A stretch of 64,000 bases of DNA from Pseudomonas tritici (GTDB taxonomy: Bacteria; Pseudomonadota; Gammaproteobacteria; Pseudomonadales; Pseudomonadaceae): the NCBI RefSeq assembly GCF_014268275.3, contig NZ_CP077084.1:3472001-3536000 (forward strand), read 5' to 3'. The position numbers were made by a program, and so were the translations under genes. The notes under the pieces are model-generated. The model did not search any database and was not told where the DNA came from. It was given only the letters and a program-made list of their open reading frames with translations. Positions 9,099-18,298 of this stretch are shown piece by piece. How positions within the stretch are numbered: the first letter of the stretch is position 1; each line of letters starts with the position of its first letter.

Positions 9099-10070
9099 AT
9101 GAAACGACTTTATGCAGCCATGGTGCTTCTCGTCTTGATTGGCGTGACCTCAACCGCGAATGCAACCGATTGCCGCGTGAATGGTGGGCCTTGGATATTC
9201 GTCGGCTCCGGCGGGACACTCAACTTGCAGGTCCCCGTGACCGTCCAACTGGGTGCGGACAAAACCCGAATAATGCTCGAAGGGGTCAGGCTGGAATGTC
9301 GATTTTCCCACTACGGCGGTAGCCAGCCCTGGTATACCGACTACTGGGCAACGTCGGCAAGAGTCGGGCCCGCCTGGGTGCCTGGACCCAAATTCACTAA
9401 CCAAGGCACGGGGCTGCGGATCAACGGCAGTTTCTACAACACCCCCATTCCAAATGGTATCCGGACGACGACCATGCTGAACAACTCCGTCGGCGTACCG
9501 GTCAATGTCACCCCCTACATTTTGGTCCGTAACAATCCGAGTAACCCTATCGATATCCGAGTCGGAGATGTGCTGGGGCGGCTCAATCTCGACCAGACAA
9601 ATAACTACAATTCCGGCAGTTCAACGCTTGCGCTGACATATACCGCGGCCAACAATTTCTCCATCTCTCCGTCAACGTGCACGATTAACAATAACAACCC
9701 GATCAATATAGACTTCGGCACCGTAAACCAGCGGGCAATTGGCACCGACCCGCTCACAACGCCCATCCGCAGCAACCGCAGGCTCACCTACTCCTGCCCG
9801 AACGCCGGCATCACCACACCGATCACCATCACGTACAAAGGCAACCCGTCGTCGTTTGACACACGCCTGCTGGTAATGACCAACCCGAACGTCGGTACGG
9901 CGCTTGTGCGAGCGGGATCCGCCGTGCAAGTGAACGGTAGGTTCCTGACCCAGATCACCAACAGTGTCGGCGGCGACGATGTGACGTTTGCTTTGGTACG
10001 GCGAGCGGGTTCGTTGCCTGCCGCTGGAACCATAAGCGGGAGCGGCGTACTCGTGATGGGGGTGCCATGA
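9099..10070 (+). CDS. Fimbrial tip adhesin candidate (two-domain)
   Basis: 323 residues, about twice the size of the other subunits. The signal peptide MKRLYAAMVLLVLIGVTSTA ends at NA. The N-terminal half (CRVNGGPWIFVGSGGTLNLQ... to about residue 180) resembles a receptor-binding lectin domain. The C-terminal half is a pilin domain beginning SPSTCTINNNNPINIDFG with a later SCPN, matching the PPPC pilins. The chain ends SGVLVMGVP without the usual penultimate Tyr. ATG 9099 has the ribosome site GAGAGAAAG. As the last, two-domain subunit it most likely caps the fibre and determines binding specificity; the receptor is unknown. Confidence 0.82.
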   Translation: MKRLYAAMVLLVLIGVTSTANATDCRVNGGPWIFVGSGGTLNLQVPVTVQLGADKTRIMLEGVRLECRFSHYGGSQPWYTDYWATSARVGPAWVPGPKFTNQGTGLRINGSFYNTPIPNGIRTTTMLNNSVGVPVNVTPYILVRNNPSNPIDIRVGDVLGRLNLDQTNNYNSGSSTLALTYTAANNFSISPSTCTINNNNPINIDFGTVNQRAIGTDPLTTPIRSNRRLTYSCPNAGITTPITITYKGNPSSFDTRLLVMTNPNVGTALVRAGSAVQVNGRFLTQITNSVGGDDVTFALVRRAGSLPAAGTISGSGVLVMGVP

Positions 10071-10115
10071 CCTGCGCCAGACACTGAAGTCCAAGGCATT
10101 TATGCCCAACCCAAG

Positions 10116-10153
10116 GGTGCGCAGTCGCGGAGTACATTCTTTGACTGCGCACC
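10116..10153. repeat. Inverted repeat in the fimbrial-lipoprotein gap
   Basis: GGTGCGCAGTC and GACTGCGCACC are perfect 11-base complements separated by 16 bases. No T-run follows, so this is not a canonical terminator. It could still end the fimbrial transcript or be an operator for the gene at 10239. Confidence 0.55.
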
Positions 10154-10238
10154 AGGTGGCAGTTCGCTATAATCCTGCACCAACGCCCCACGACAGTGTC
10201 AGCGCCCTCCTCCTACACCCTCGACGACGACCCAACTC

Positions 10239-10520
10239 ATGAACAAGATTCTGGCACTGACTGCGGTACTGGCGCTCGCCGGCTGCACCACCACTTCTGA
10301 CGTCTACCTGAAAAACGGCGAACAAGGCCTGACCATTGACTGTTCGGGCGAGGCCAACTCCTGGGCCAGTTGCTACGAAAAGGCGGATGCCTCGTGTGCG
10401 GGCACCGGCTACCGTATCGTCGGCACCGAGGGCACGCCTTCGCTCAAGGAAAGTGACAAGACCCTGGGGCAGGATGTGGGCAACTTCAAAAGTCGCAGTG
10501 TGGTGGTGGTCTGCAAGTAA
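10239..10520 (+). CDS. Small lipoprotein, unknown function
   Basis: 93 residues. MNKILALTAVLALAGCTTTS is a short lipoprotein signal with the lipobox LAGC (Cys 16), so the mature protein is probably membrane-anchored. Three Cys (DCSG, SCYEKADASCAG) and a terminal VVVVCK could form disulfides in the periplasm. The spacing resembles small Pseudomonas lipoproteins with the pattern INCSG...SWxxCYxxA. No function can be assigned. It does not belong to the fimbrial operon, being separated by 168 bases with an inverted repeat. Confidence 0.82.
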   Translation: MNKILALTAVLALAGCTTTSDVYLKNGEQGLTIDCSGEANSWASCYEKADASCAGTGYRIVGTEGTPSLKESDKTLGQDVGNFKSRSVVVVCK

Positions 10521-10529
10521 GCGTTTCGC

Positions 10530-10760
10530 CTACAACTGAATATCGGCGAACTTGATGCCCAGGCTGCGGATGGTCTCTACCAGGTCATCCAGGCGCGCGA
10601 ACGACTCGATTTCATCCTGATCATCCACCAGGAAAAAACTGCGGCCGCCGCTTTTCTTGAAGAATACGATCCACTCCCCCAGGTCGGCCGGATTCTGGAT
10701 AATGTGAGTCGCCGATATCTGGCCTTCGGCCTGGCGAGCGCTGACGTGTTCACGCTTCAT
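10530..10760 (-). CDS. Small conserved-looking protein, unknown function
   Basis: 76 residues from ATG 10760: MKREHVSARQAEGQISATH, then EWIVFFKKSGGRSFFLVDDQDE and a C-terminal amphipathic helix (LDDLVETIRSLGIKF). There is no signal peptide or membrane segment. The frame extends 24 codons upstream, but that extension overlaps AT-rich intergenic sequence and looks non-coding. It converges on the lipoprotein gene with a nine-base gap. I do not recognise a family with confidence. Confidence 0.7.
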   Translation of the reverse strand: MKREHVSARQAEGQISATHIIQNPADLGEWIVFFKKSGGRSFFLVDDQDEIESFARLDDLVETIRSLGIKFADIQL

Positions 10761-11025
10761 GAATGACTTCCCGAATAGACAAATGCCGCACAAACCGAGG
10801 GTTTGCGCGACATTTTTGCATTGATCGGACAACAGTTTAACGGATGCCTTGCCCGTTCAGCACGCCTTCTACGGTTTGGCCGTTGAGATTGGCCCCATCA
10901 GTACCCGATTCAGCGACATCATCACGACTCCATTTTTATAGTTATAAGCTTAGGCGCTTATGGCATAAACCTAAAAAGGCTAGGGGGGATGATCCCGTCG
11001 CGACAATTCCCAAATCGGGTCCAAC
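10761..11025. other. Intergenic region with a possible coding remnant
   Basis: No intact gene. On the minus strand, 10840-10935 reads in one frame as ESGTDGANLNGQTVEGVLNG ending in a stop, with no start codon and a stop shortly upstream. This could be the tail of a decayed gene or chance. The rest is AT-rich and shows nothing further. Confidence 0.3.
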
Positions 11026-11064
11026 AAAAAGCCTGGCACCACGATGGTGGGACCAGGCTTTTTA
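11026..11064 (-). terminator. Rho-independent terminator after the lipoprotein gene
   Basis: AAAAGCCTGG and CCAGGCTTTT form the stem around a CACCA/TGGTG inner helix, with T-runs on both strands. It lies 35 bases beyond the stop of the minus-strand gene at 11099-11452. Confidence 0.85.
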
Positions 11065-11098
11065 TCGGATTAGAAGTAACAGGGTGAAACGGGCTATA

Positions 11099-11452
11099 TC
11101 AGCCGGAGATGCACTCTTCGCCAGCTTTTTTCACGTCACCCGGACGGATCGGCACATTGGACATGCTCTCGTAGAGCTTGATGCTGCTACCACTGGAACG
11201 TTCATCAATTTCGAAAATTGCCGAAGGGTCGGCGGAAAACTTCTGCGGCACAATCACCTGCATACCCCCTTCCTTACGCGGTTCAATCTGCGGCGGCCGG
11301 CGAGTCGCCGACAATTTCTGTACCACGCACGCGGCGTATTCCTGTGGTTTTTTCCCGGAAATGACCGCCAAGGTCGGCGGCGTCTGCTTGATATCTGCAA
11401 CCGAAGCACACCCACCAATCGCCAGGGCCAGAACCAACACACTCCACTTCAT
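11099..11452 (-). CDS. Lipoprotein of unknown function, paralogue of 23165-23518
   Basis: 117 residues with a lipoprotein signal MKWSVLVLALAIGGCASVAD (Cys 15). The mature chain has SGKKPQEYAACVVQKL and a C-terminal SGSSIKLYESMSNVP...AGEECISG. It has the same length and the same order of motifs (SxKxxxxAxCV; GS-S/T-IK-x-Y; P; terminal Cys) as the lipoprotein at 23165-23518, so they are probably paralogues. Periplasmic side of a membrane; role unknown. Confidence 0.82.
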   Translation of the reverse strand: MKWSVLVLALAIGGCASVADIKQTPPTLAVISGKKPQEYAACVVQKLSATRRPPQIEPRKEGGMQVIVPQKFSADPSAIFEIDERSSGSSIKLYESMSNVPIRPGDVKKAGEECISG

Positions 11453-11664
11453 ATAAAACCTCCGATAAAGAGCCTACGACAGCGGGGATGGTAAATTTCT
11501 CCCGCCCAAGTAGGATTTATCCCTGATAACTCGGTAAATAACTGTTTTAAATTGTCGATGTCGTTGAAGACGACCCGATAATAAACATGCTGGGGCTGAT
11601 AAACTCCATCTTAACCTACGTATCGTTCTGATTTTTCAGAAAAAGCCCTTCTGGAGACACCCCC

Positions 11665-11967
11665 ATGAAATTCATCCACCAGCGCGAGCACCTCAACGAG
11701 GGAGACATTGTCGTCATCGAATGCTCGCAGACTTGTAATATCCGTCTGATGAGCGACGCGAATTTTCGCAGCTTCAAGAACGGCGGTCGCCACACCTACC
11801 ACGGCGGCGCCTTCGACACGTTCCCTGCCAAAATCACCGCACCGAGCACCGGGTTCTGGAACATCACCCTGGACGTGGTCACGCGCCGCGCAATCAGCGT
11901 GACCCGCAAACCCGCGCTGTCCCACAAGATTCGCATTGTGCGTCGCACCAGCACCAAACTGAGCTGA
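11665..11967 (+). CDS. DUF1883-like protein
   Basis: 100 residues: MKFIHQREHLNEGDIVVIEC, then SQTCNIRLMSDANFRSFKNG, GGAFDTFPAKITAPSTGFWN and a basic tail. This matches DUF1883 proteins, small beta-rich cytoplasmic proteins of unknown role; DUF1883 modules occur beside TIR domains in some proteins (family recollection). No TIR domain is present here. The next gene starts 25 bases downstream and may be co-transcribed. Confidence 0.82.
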   Translation: MKFIHQREHLNEGDIVVIECSQTCNIRLMSDANFRSFKNGGRHTYHGGAFDTFPAKITAPSTGFWNITLDVVTRRAISVTRKPALSHKIRIVRRTSTKLS

Positions 11968-11992
11968 TCCGAACAGTCAATAGGAAATAGCC

Positions 11993-12160
11993 GTGACCGC
12001 TACCACCAAGTACGTAATCAAATACAAGCTCAACGGCGAACGCCGCTTTGAGTTCGCTCAACTGCACACCAACAGCGTAGAAGAAGCCAAGCAAGCCCTG
12101 GCGAAAATTCACGATGCCAGTGATGAAATCACCGACATCAACGTGAGCAAGGCACTGTAA
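11993..12160 (+). CDS. Small protein, unknown function
   Basis: A 55-residue ORF from GTG 11993: TATTKYVIKYKLNGERRFEF, then AQLHTNSVEEAKQALAKIHD, ending in NVSKAL. A ribosome site (AGGAAATAG) precedes it. The layout (beta hairpin, then a helix rich in Ala/Glu/Lys) and third-position GC support coding. It sits between the DUF1883 gene and alkB, four bases before the alkB start, so the three may form one transcript. No function recognised. Confidence 0.7.
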   Translation: MTATTKYVIKYKLNGERRFEFAQLHTNSVEEAKQALAKIHDASDEITDINVSKAL

Positions 12161-12164
12161 GTCG

Positions 12165-12830
12165 ATGCCTGGCCTCACGACTGATCTGTTCGCCGATGAC
12201 GCCTTGCAGCAACCCGCAGGGCGCGAGCAAATTGGCGAACAGTCCTACGTGCTAAGAGGCTACGCCCTGCCCTGGGTTGAGCGTCTTCTGCCGGAACTGC
12301 GACGGGTGCTGGCTCAATCACCGTTTCGGCACATGGTGACACCTGGTGGCTTTACCATGTCGGCTGCATTGAGCAGTTGCGGCGATCTGGGCTGGACCAC
12401 TGATGCCTCGGGCTATCGCTACTCGCCATTGGACCCGCGCAACCTTCAGCCATGGCCGCAGATGCCGGACGCCTTGCGCCAATTGGCCGTGTTGGCAGCG
12501 GCAGAAGCCGGCTTTCTCAACTTTGCGCCCGACGCCTGCCTGATCAACCGTTATGTACCCGGCGCGAAAATGGCCCTGCACCAGGACAAAGATGAGCGCC
12601 GCTACAGCGAACCGGTGGTGTCGGTCTCTTTTGGGTTGCCGGCGATTTTTCTGTTTGGCGGGCACGAGCGCAGTGACAAGCCCCAGAAAGTCTCGCTGTT
12701 CCATGGCGACGTGGTGGTGTGGGGCGGCGTGGACCGCTTGCGTTTTCATGGGGTGATGCCGATCAAGGAAGGCGTGCACCCGGTCATGGGCGCGCAACGC
12801 ATCAATCTCACCTTTCGCACTGCCGGCTGA
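12165..12830 (+). CDS. alkB: Alpha-ketoglutarate-dependent DNA dealkylase AlkB
   Basis: 221 residues, Fe(II)/2-oxoglutarate dioxygenase that oxidatively removes methyl groups from 1-methyladenine and 3-methylcytosine. Iron ligands are visible as HQDKDE (HxD, near residue 137) and the distal His in LRFHGVMP, with the 2-oxoglutarate-binding Arg in RINLTFR at the C-terminus. The segment NRYVPGAKMALHQDKDE is characteristic of AlkB. Length is as in E. coli AlkB. It lies directly upstream of the ada-like gene on the same strand, a repair pairing also seen in E. coli. Confidence 0.95.
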   Translation: MPGLTTDLFADDALQQPAGREQIGEQSYVLRGYALPWVERLLPELRRVLAQSPFRHMVTPGGFTMSAALSSCGDLGWTTDASGYRYSPLDPRNLQPWPQMPDALRQLAVLAAAEAGFLNFAPDACLINRYVPGAKMALHQDKDERRYSEPVVSVSFGLPAIFLFGGHERSDKPQKVSLFHGDVVVWGGVDRLRFHGVMPIKEGVHPVMGAQRINLTFRTAG

Positions 12831-12905
12831 TTTGACCGCAAGCTTCAGAGTGCCAGGTGTTCACGGCACGACTAATCTGGCCAGGACCCGTCAAGAGTGC
12901 CGACC

Positions 12906-13952
12906 ATGACCACCGAACAAGACCCCCGCTGGGCCGCCATTCTGGCCCGTGATCCCAAAGCCGATGCGCTGTTCGTCTATGGTGTGAAGACCACCGGCGT
13001 GTACTGTCGCCCGAGCAGCGCTTCGCGCTTGCCGCGCCCGGAAAATATCGAGTTCTTCGACACGGCTGCACAGGCCGAAGCGGCGGGTTATCGCGCCAGC
13101 AAACGCGCTGCCGGCGACCAGACGCAACTGGCAGCACACCATGCACAACGGGTGGCCGACGCCTGCCGGCATATCGAACAGGCCGACACCCCGCCCAGCC
13201 TGAACACGCTGGCCACGCAAGCCAAGCTGAGCCCCTTCCATTTTCACCGCGTGTTCAAAGCCGTCACCGGCCTGACCCCCAAGGGCTACGCCAGCGCCCA
13301 TCGTTCACGCAAAGTGCGCGATGGCCTCAGGGGCCCGCACTCGGTGACCGATGCGCTGTATGACGCAGGCTTCAACTCCAACAGCCGCTTTTATGAATCC
13401 GCAGATCAATTGCTTGGCATGAAGCCCAGCGACTACAAAGCCGGCGGCACTAACACTGCGATCCTGTTTGCCATCGGGCAATGCTCGCTGGGTGCAATCC
13501 TGGTGGCGCAAAGTGCCCGTGGTGTGTGCGCGATTTTGCTCGGAGATGACCCGGACCGGTTGGCGCGTGATCTGCAGGATCAATTTCCCAAAGCCGAGCT
13601 GGTGGGCGCCGACCCGCACTTCGAACAGCTGGTCGCCCAGGTCGTGGGGTTTATCGAAGCGCCCGCGCTTGGCCTGGACTTGCCGCTGGATCTGCGTGGT
13701 ACCGCGTTTCAGGAGCGCGTATGGCAAGCCTTGCGCGATATCCCTCCGGGGAGCACGGCCAGCTACGCGCAGATTGCAGCGCGGATCGGTGCGCCTAAGT
13801 CGTTCCGCGCAGTGGCCCAGGCCTGTGGCGCTAACAGCCTCGCGGTGGCAATCCCTTGCCACCGCGTAGTGCGCAGCAATGGCGACCTCTCGGGCTATCG
13901 CTGGGGCGTGGAGCGCAAGCAGCAGCTGCTGGAGCGTGAGAGCAAAATCTAA
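12906..13952 (+). CDS. ada: Ada-type O6-methylguanine-DNA methyltransferase/regulator with altered N-terminal metal site
   Basis: 348 residues from ATG 12906 (GTG 12897 is an alternative). N-terminal Ada domain: VKTTGVYCRPSSASRLP keeps the acceptor Cys, but the following Cys of CRPSC is Ser, and the CKRC pair is replaced in GYRASKRAAGDQ. Then an AraC-type helix-turn-helix (LSPFHFHRVFKAVTGLTPKGYA) and a C-terminal methyltransferase with the active site AIPCHRVV. So one of four zinc Cys remains; alkyl transfer from guanine should persist, while phosphotriester sensing is doubtful. The codons are unambiguous (AGC, AGC, GCT). Its end overlaps the convergent gene by four bases. Confidence 0.93.
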   Translation: MTTEQDPRWAAILARDPKADALFVYGVKTTGVYCRPSSASRLPRPENIEFFDTAAQAEAAGYRASKRAAGDQTQLAAHHAQRVADACRHIEQADTPPSLNTLATQAKLSPFHFHRVFKAVTGLTPKGYASAHRSRKVRDGLRGPHSVTDALYDAGFNSNSRFYESADQLLGMKPSDYKAGGTNTAILFAIGQCSLGAILVAQSARGVCAILLGDDPDRLARDLQDQFPKAELVGADPHFEQLVAQVVGFIEAPALGLDLPLDLRGTAFQERVWQALRDIPPGSTASYAQIAARIGAPKSFRAVAQACGANSLAVAIPCHRVVRSNGDLSGYRWGVERKQQLLERESKI

Positions 13953-14527
13953 CCCTGCTTGCGCTTGCGGAACTCGGCGACTTTATGACGGTTGCCACAC
14001 AGCGCCATGCTGCACCAGCGACGCTTATGCGCTTTGGTACGGTCGTAGAACCACAGCACGCATTCAGGGTGTTCGCAGGTGCGGATCAGGTTGAAATCTG
14101 CATCCACGAGCAAGGTAGCGGCGGCTTCGGCGATCGGCGAAAGAAACTGTTCCGGCGTTTGCAGTTTGCGCTCACGCACCAACTGCAATTCACCCGGTGC
14201 CGGCCAGGACAGCTGTGGATGGCTGACGGCCTTGCGCAAAAAGCCATTGAGCGCCGCCGGATCAGCTTGCTCGCCCGCCTTGCGTGCCTCCAGCAAGGCC
14301 CGGATCACTTCCCGCAGCGTCTTCGCCGTTGCCAGTAACGCCCCGTCCTCGAACGCAGGCGTCGCACCCTCCTCGACCCAGCCCAAGCGGACCAACCAGC
14401 GCGCAACATCGGCGTCAGCCTGCCAGAACTCGAAGGGCTCGCCGTCGACGTTGGCGCGGGTGTTGAGCATGTCCAGTACCGGGTGATCGGCAAGGACATA
14501 GGGTTCCAGGGCTGCGTGGGTGGTCAT
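13949..14527 (-). CDS. CGNR zinc-finger (ABATE-domain) protein, putative regulator
   Basis: 192 residues from ATG 14527, preceded by the ribosome site AGAGGA. The N-terminal ABATE-type domain (DHPVLDMLNTRANVDGEP) is followed by a C-terminal CGNR zinc finger, CEHPECVLWFYDRTKAHKRR then WCSMALCGNRHK, with four Cys as ligands. Such proteins are putative stress-responsive transcription factors. It is divergent from the alpha/beta hydrolase at 14699, with 171 bases between, so it may control that gene (inference). Confidence 0.9.
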   Translation of the reverse strand: MTTHAALEPYVLADHPVLDMLNTRANVDGEPFEFWQADADVARWLVRLGWVEEGATPAFEDGALLATAKTLREVIRALLEARKAGEQADPAALNGFLRKAVSHPQLSWPAPGELQLVRERKLQTPEQFLSPIAEAAATLLVDADFNLIRTCEHPECVLWFYDRTKAHKRRWCSMALCGNRHKVAEFRKRKQG

Positions 14528-14698
14528 GTTCAATCCTCTTGGGCGCGCTTCTATCGTAACCGCTATTAATTCATCCGGGTAGTTACAAAGAACACTTAGC
14601 TAACCAATATAAACAATTTGACAGGTTACATTTTTGAGCGCAGCTTTTGAAAAAGTAACCCGTATATCAATCCAATCAAGTTACATAGGTGCCTCATC

Positions 14699-15577
14699 AT
14701 GACCACTCCAGCCCCCGTTGTTCACTACCGCCACATCGATGTCGATGGCGTACGCATGTTCTATCGAGAAGCCGGTGACCCGGCGGCCCCCGTCATGTTG
14801 CTGCTGCATGGTTTCCCCAGCTCGTCGCACATGTACCGCGACCTGATCCCCCTGCTCGCCACGCGTTTTCGGGTCATCGCGCCAGATTTACCGGGCTTCG
14901 GCTTCACCGAGGTACCGGCCGAGCGCAATTATCACTACAGCTTCGATAACCTGGCAGTCACGGTTGAGCATTTTGTCGATGCGCTGGCGCTGAGCCGTTA
15001 CGCGCTGTATGTCTTCGATTACGGCGCACCGGTTGGTCTGCGCCTCGCGGTGGCTCACCCGGAACGGGTCAGCGCGCTGGTTTCGCAAAACGGGAATGCG
15101 TACTTGGAGGGCCTGGGCGATGCTTGGGCACCGATCCGCACCTACTGGGCCGAACCGAGCCAAGCCAACCGCGAAGTCATCCGCAGCGCGGTGATCAGCC
15201 TGGAAGGCACGCGCTACCAGTACCTGCACGGTGTAAACCACCCCGAGCGCGTGGCGCCGGAATCCTACATGCTGGATGTCCTGCTCATGCAGCGTCCCGG
15301 CAATGACGAGATCCAGCTGGACCTGTTCCTCGACTACCGTAACAACCTGACGCTGTACCCGGCGTTCCAGGCCTTTTTCAAGACGACGCACGTGCCAACG
15401 CTGGTGATCTGGGGCCAGAACGATCCCTTCTTCATTCCGCCAGGCGCACACGCCTACAAGACCGACAACCCCAACGCCGTGGTGGAACTGCTCGACACTG
15501 GCCACTTCGCCCTGGAAACCCATGCGGCACATATCGCCGAGCGAATTCACGCCGTCGTGGGCCATGCCATTGACTGA
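14699..15577 (+). CDS. Alpha/beta-fold hydrolase, epoxide hydrolase/haloalkane dehalogenase-like
   Basis: 292 residues. The oxyanion region is LLLHGFPSSSHMYRDLIP. The nucleophile elbow VFDYGAPVG has Asp as nucleophile, as in epoxide hydrolases and haloalkane dehalogenases, not Ser. The acid lies in IWGQNDPFF and the catalytic His in DTGHFALE. A cap domain lies around residues 150-220 (YLEGLGDAWAPIRTYW). The substrate cannot be read from sequence. It is cytoplasmic, with no signal peptide, and divergent from a CGNR regulator. Confidence 0.9.
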   Translation: MTTPAPVVHYRHIDVDGVRMFYREAGDPAAPVMLLLHGFPSSSHMYRDLIPLLATRFRVIAPDLPGFGFTEVPAERNYHYSFDNLAVTVEHFVDALALSRYALYVFDYGAPVGLRLAVAHPERVSALVSQNGNAYLEGLGDAWAPIRTYWAEPSQANREVIRSAVISLEGTRYQYLHGVNHPERVAPESYMLDVLLMQRPGNDEIQLDLFLDYRNNLTLYPAFQAFFKTTHVPTLVIWGQNDPFFIPPGAHAYKTDNPNAVVELLDTGHFALETHAAHIAERIHAVVGHAID

Positions 15578-15686
15578 TGGCGCACCACGAAACGGCACGT
15601 TCGTCCAGTGAATAAAACAGACTGGCCGGGTGCCAGGGGCCCTGTTAAAACAGCGTGAAGCCTCACTAACGCTGGAGACGCACCCC

Positions 15687-16745
15687 ATGAGCACTTGGCC
15701 AGACACCCGCCTTCTCGACCTGTTGGGCATCGAAGTGCCGATCATCCAGGCCCCAATGGCGGTAGGCACCACCACTGCCATGGTGATCGCCGCCAATAAT
15801 GCGGGCGCGCTGGGTTCATTGCCGGCCGCCGCACTGAGTATCGAGCAACTGCGCGAAGCGCTGACCGCCATCCGCCAGGCCAGCACGCGCCCGGTCAACG
15901 TCAATTTCTTCTGCCATCAACCCCCGCAACCTGACGCCGCAGGCGATCGACGCTGGAAAGAATTGCTGGAACCCTACTACCGCGAATTGGGTGCCGACTT
16001 TGATGCGCCAACACCGGTGTCCAACCGTGCCCCCTTCAATGACGCCGCCTGCCAGGTGGTCGAAGCATTCCGCCCCGAGGTCGTCAGTTTTCACTTTGGC
16101 CTGCCGGAAAAGTCCCTGCTGGATCGGGTAAAAGACACCGGCGCCAAGGTGTTGTCCTCGGCCACCACCGTAGAGGAAGCCCTCTGGCTGGAACACCATG
16201 GCTGCGATGCAATCATCGCCATGGGCATTGAAGCAGGCGGGCATCGCGGCTTGTTTCTCAGCGATGACCTCAACACCCAGATCGGCCTGTTCGCCTTGTT
16301 GCCGCAAGTCGTCGACGCCGTCCGCGTGCCGGTGATCGCGGCCGGGGGTATCGGCGATGCGCGTGGGATTGTCGCAGCGTTTGCCCTTGGCGCCTCGGCG
16401 GTGCAGATCGGTACGGCGTACCTGTTTACCCCTGAAGCCAACGTCACGGCTTCGCACCACCATGCGCTGCGTCATGCCCAGGCCAGCGAAACGGCACTGA
16501 CCAACCTGTTTACCGGCCGCCCGGCACGCGGCATCGTCAACCGCGTGATGCGTGAGTTGGGTGCGATCAACCCGGCCGCTCCAGCGTTCCCGACCTCAGG
16601 CGGCGCGCTGATGCCGCTCAAGGCCAAGGATGAAGCGGGCTTCAGCAACCTGTGGTCCGGTCAGGCACTGCGCCTGGGCAAAGACACGACCACGTATGAG
16701 CTGACGCGCGAACTGGCAGAACAGGCCCTGGCCAAGCTCAAGTAG
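15687..16745 (+). CDS. Nitronate monooxygenase (NMO/2-nitropropane dioxygenase family)
   Basis: 352 residues from ATG 15687 (ribosome site TGGAGA). FMN TIM barrel: PIIQAPMAVGTTTAMVIAAN, LGSLPAAAL, VNVNFFCHQP, SFHFGLP, the catalytic-His region MGIEAGGHRG and phosphate-binding VIAAGGIGDARGI with ALGASAVQIGTAYL. These match class I nitronate monooxygenases, which detoxify propionate 3-nitronate. It follows the hydrolase by 109 bases and may be a separate unit. Confidence 0.92.
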   Translation: MSTWPDTRLLDLLGIEVPIIQAPMAVGTTTAMVIAANNAGALGSLPAAALSIEQLREALTAIRQASTRPVNVNFFCHQPPQPDAAGDRRWKELLEPYYRELGADFDAPTPVSNRAPFNDAACQVVEAFRPEVVSFHFGLPEKSLLDRVKDTGAKVLSSATTVEEALWLEHHGCDAIIAMGIEAGGHRGLFLSDDLNTQIGLFALLPQVVDAVRVPVIAAGGIGDARGIVAAFALGASAVQIGTAYLFTPEANVTASHHHALRHAQASETALTNLFTGRPARGIVNRVMRELGAINPAAPAFPTSGGALMPLKAKDEAGFSNLWSGQALRLGKDTTTYELTRELAEQALAKLK

Positions 16746-16788
16746 ATCCGTCATCCGTGGCAACTTTGCACTGTACCGGCACCGGCCA

Positions 16789-16816
16789 ACCGCTATATAT
16801 TCTCGTACATAGCGGT
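16789..16816. promoter_or_regulatory. ModE-like operator upstream of modA
   Basis: ACCGCTATATA and TACATAGCGGT form an inverted repeat with one mismatch and a six-base spacer, closely matching the ModE box (CGCTATATA-N6-TATATAACG type). It lies 49 bases before modA, where the molybdate repressor ModE would act. No modE gene is in this window. Confidence 0.75.
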
Positions 16817-16834
16817 TAAGCCTTCTATCTATAA

Positions 16835-17617
<783 letters not shown>

Positions 17618-18298
17618 ATGCCGCTATCGAGTGCCGATTTTTCCGCTATCTGGTTGACCCTCCAGCTCGCCTCACTGACCACGGTGATCTTGCTGGTCAT
17701 CGGCACTCCCATCGCCCTGTGGCTGTCGCGCACCCGCTCCTGGTGGCGCGGCCCCATCGGTGCCATCGTCGCCTTGCCGTTGGTGTTGCCACCCACGGTG
17801 ATTGGTTTTTACCTGCTGTTGGCCATGGGCCCCAATGGCTACTTCGGCCAGTTCACTCAATGGCTGGGCCTGGGCACCCTCACCTTCAGCTTCGCCGGGC
17901 TGGTCATCGGTTCGGTGATCTATTCCATGCCGTTTGTAGTGCAGCCCTTGCAGAACGCCTTCTCCGCCATTGGCACGCGCCCGCTCGAAGTGGCCGCGAC
18001 CCTGCGCGCCAATCCTTGGGATACGTTTTTTACGGTGATTTTGCCTTTGGCACGGCCGGGGTTTATCACCGCCTCCATCCTGGGTTTTGCGCACACCGTC
18101 GGCGAATTCGGCGTGGTGCTGATGATCGGCGGCAATATCCCGGACAAGACCCGGGTGGTCTCCGTACAAATCTACGACCATGTCGAAGCCATGGAATATG
18201 CCCAGGCCCATTGGCTGGCCGGCTCCATGGTGGTGTTCGCGTTCCTGGTGTTGCTGGCGCTCTACTCCAGCCGTAAAACAAAGGTGAGCTGGAGCTGA
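17618..18298 (+). CDS. modB: Molybdate ABC transporter, permease
   Basis: 226 residues with about five membrane segments. The cytoplasmic coupling loop is [25 protein letters not shown] (EAA motif), and [20 protein letters not shown] is typical of ModB. The ATG directly follows the modA stop. Together with ModC it forms the inner-membrane channel for molybdate. Confidence 0.96.
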   Translation: MPLSSADFSAIWLTLQLASLTTVILLVIGTPIALWLSRTRSWWRGPIGAIVALPLVLPPTVIGFYLLLAMGPNGYFGQFTQWLGLGTLTFSFAGLVIGSVIYSMPFVVQPLQNAFSAIGTRPLEVAATLRANPWDTFFTVILPLARPGFITASILGFAHTVGEFGVVLMIGGNIPDKTRVVSVQIYDHVEAMEYAQAHWLAGSMVVFAFLVLLALYSSRKTKVSWS

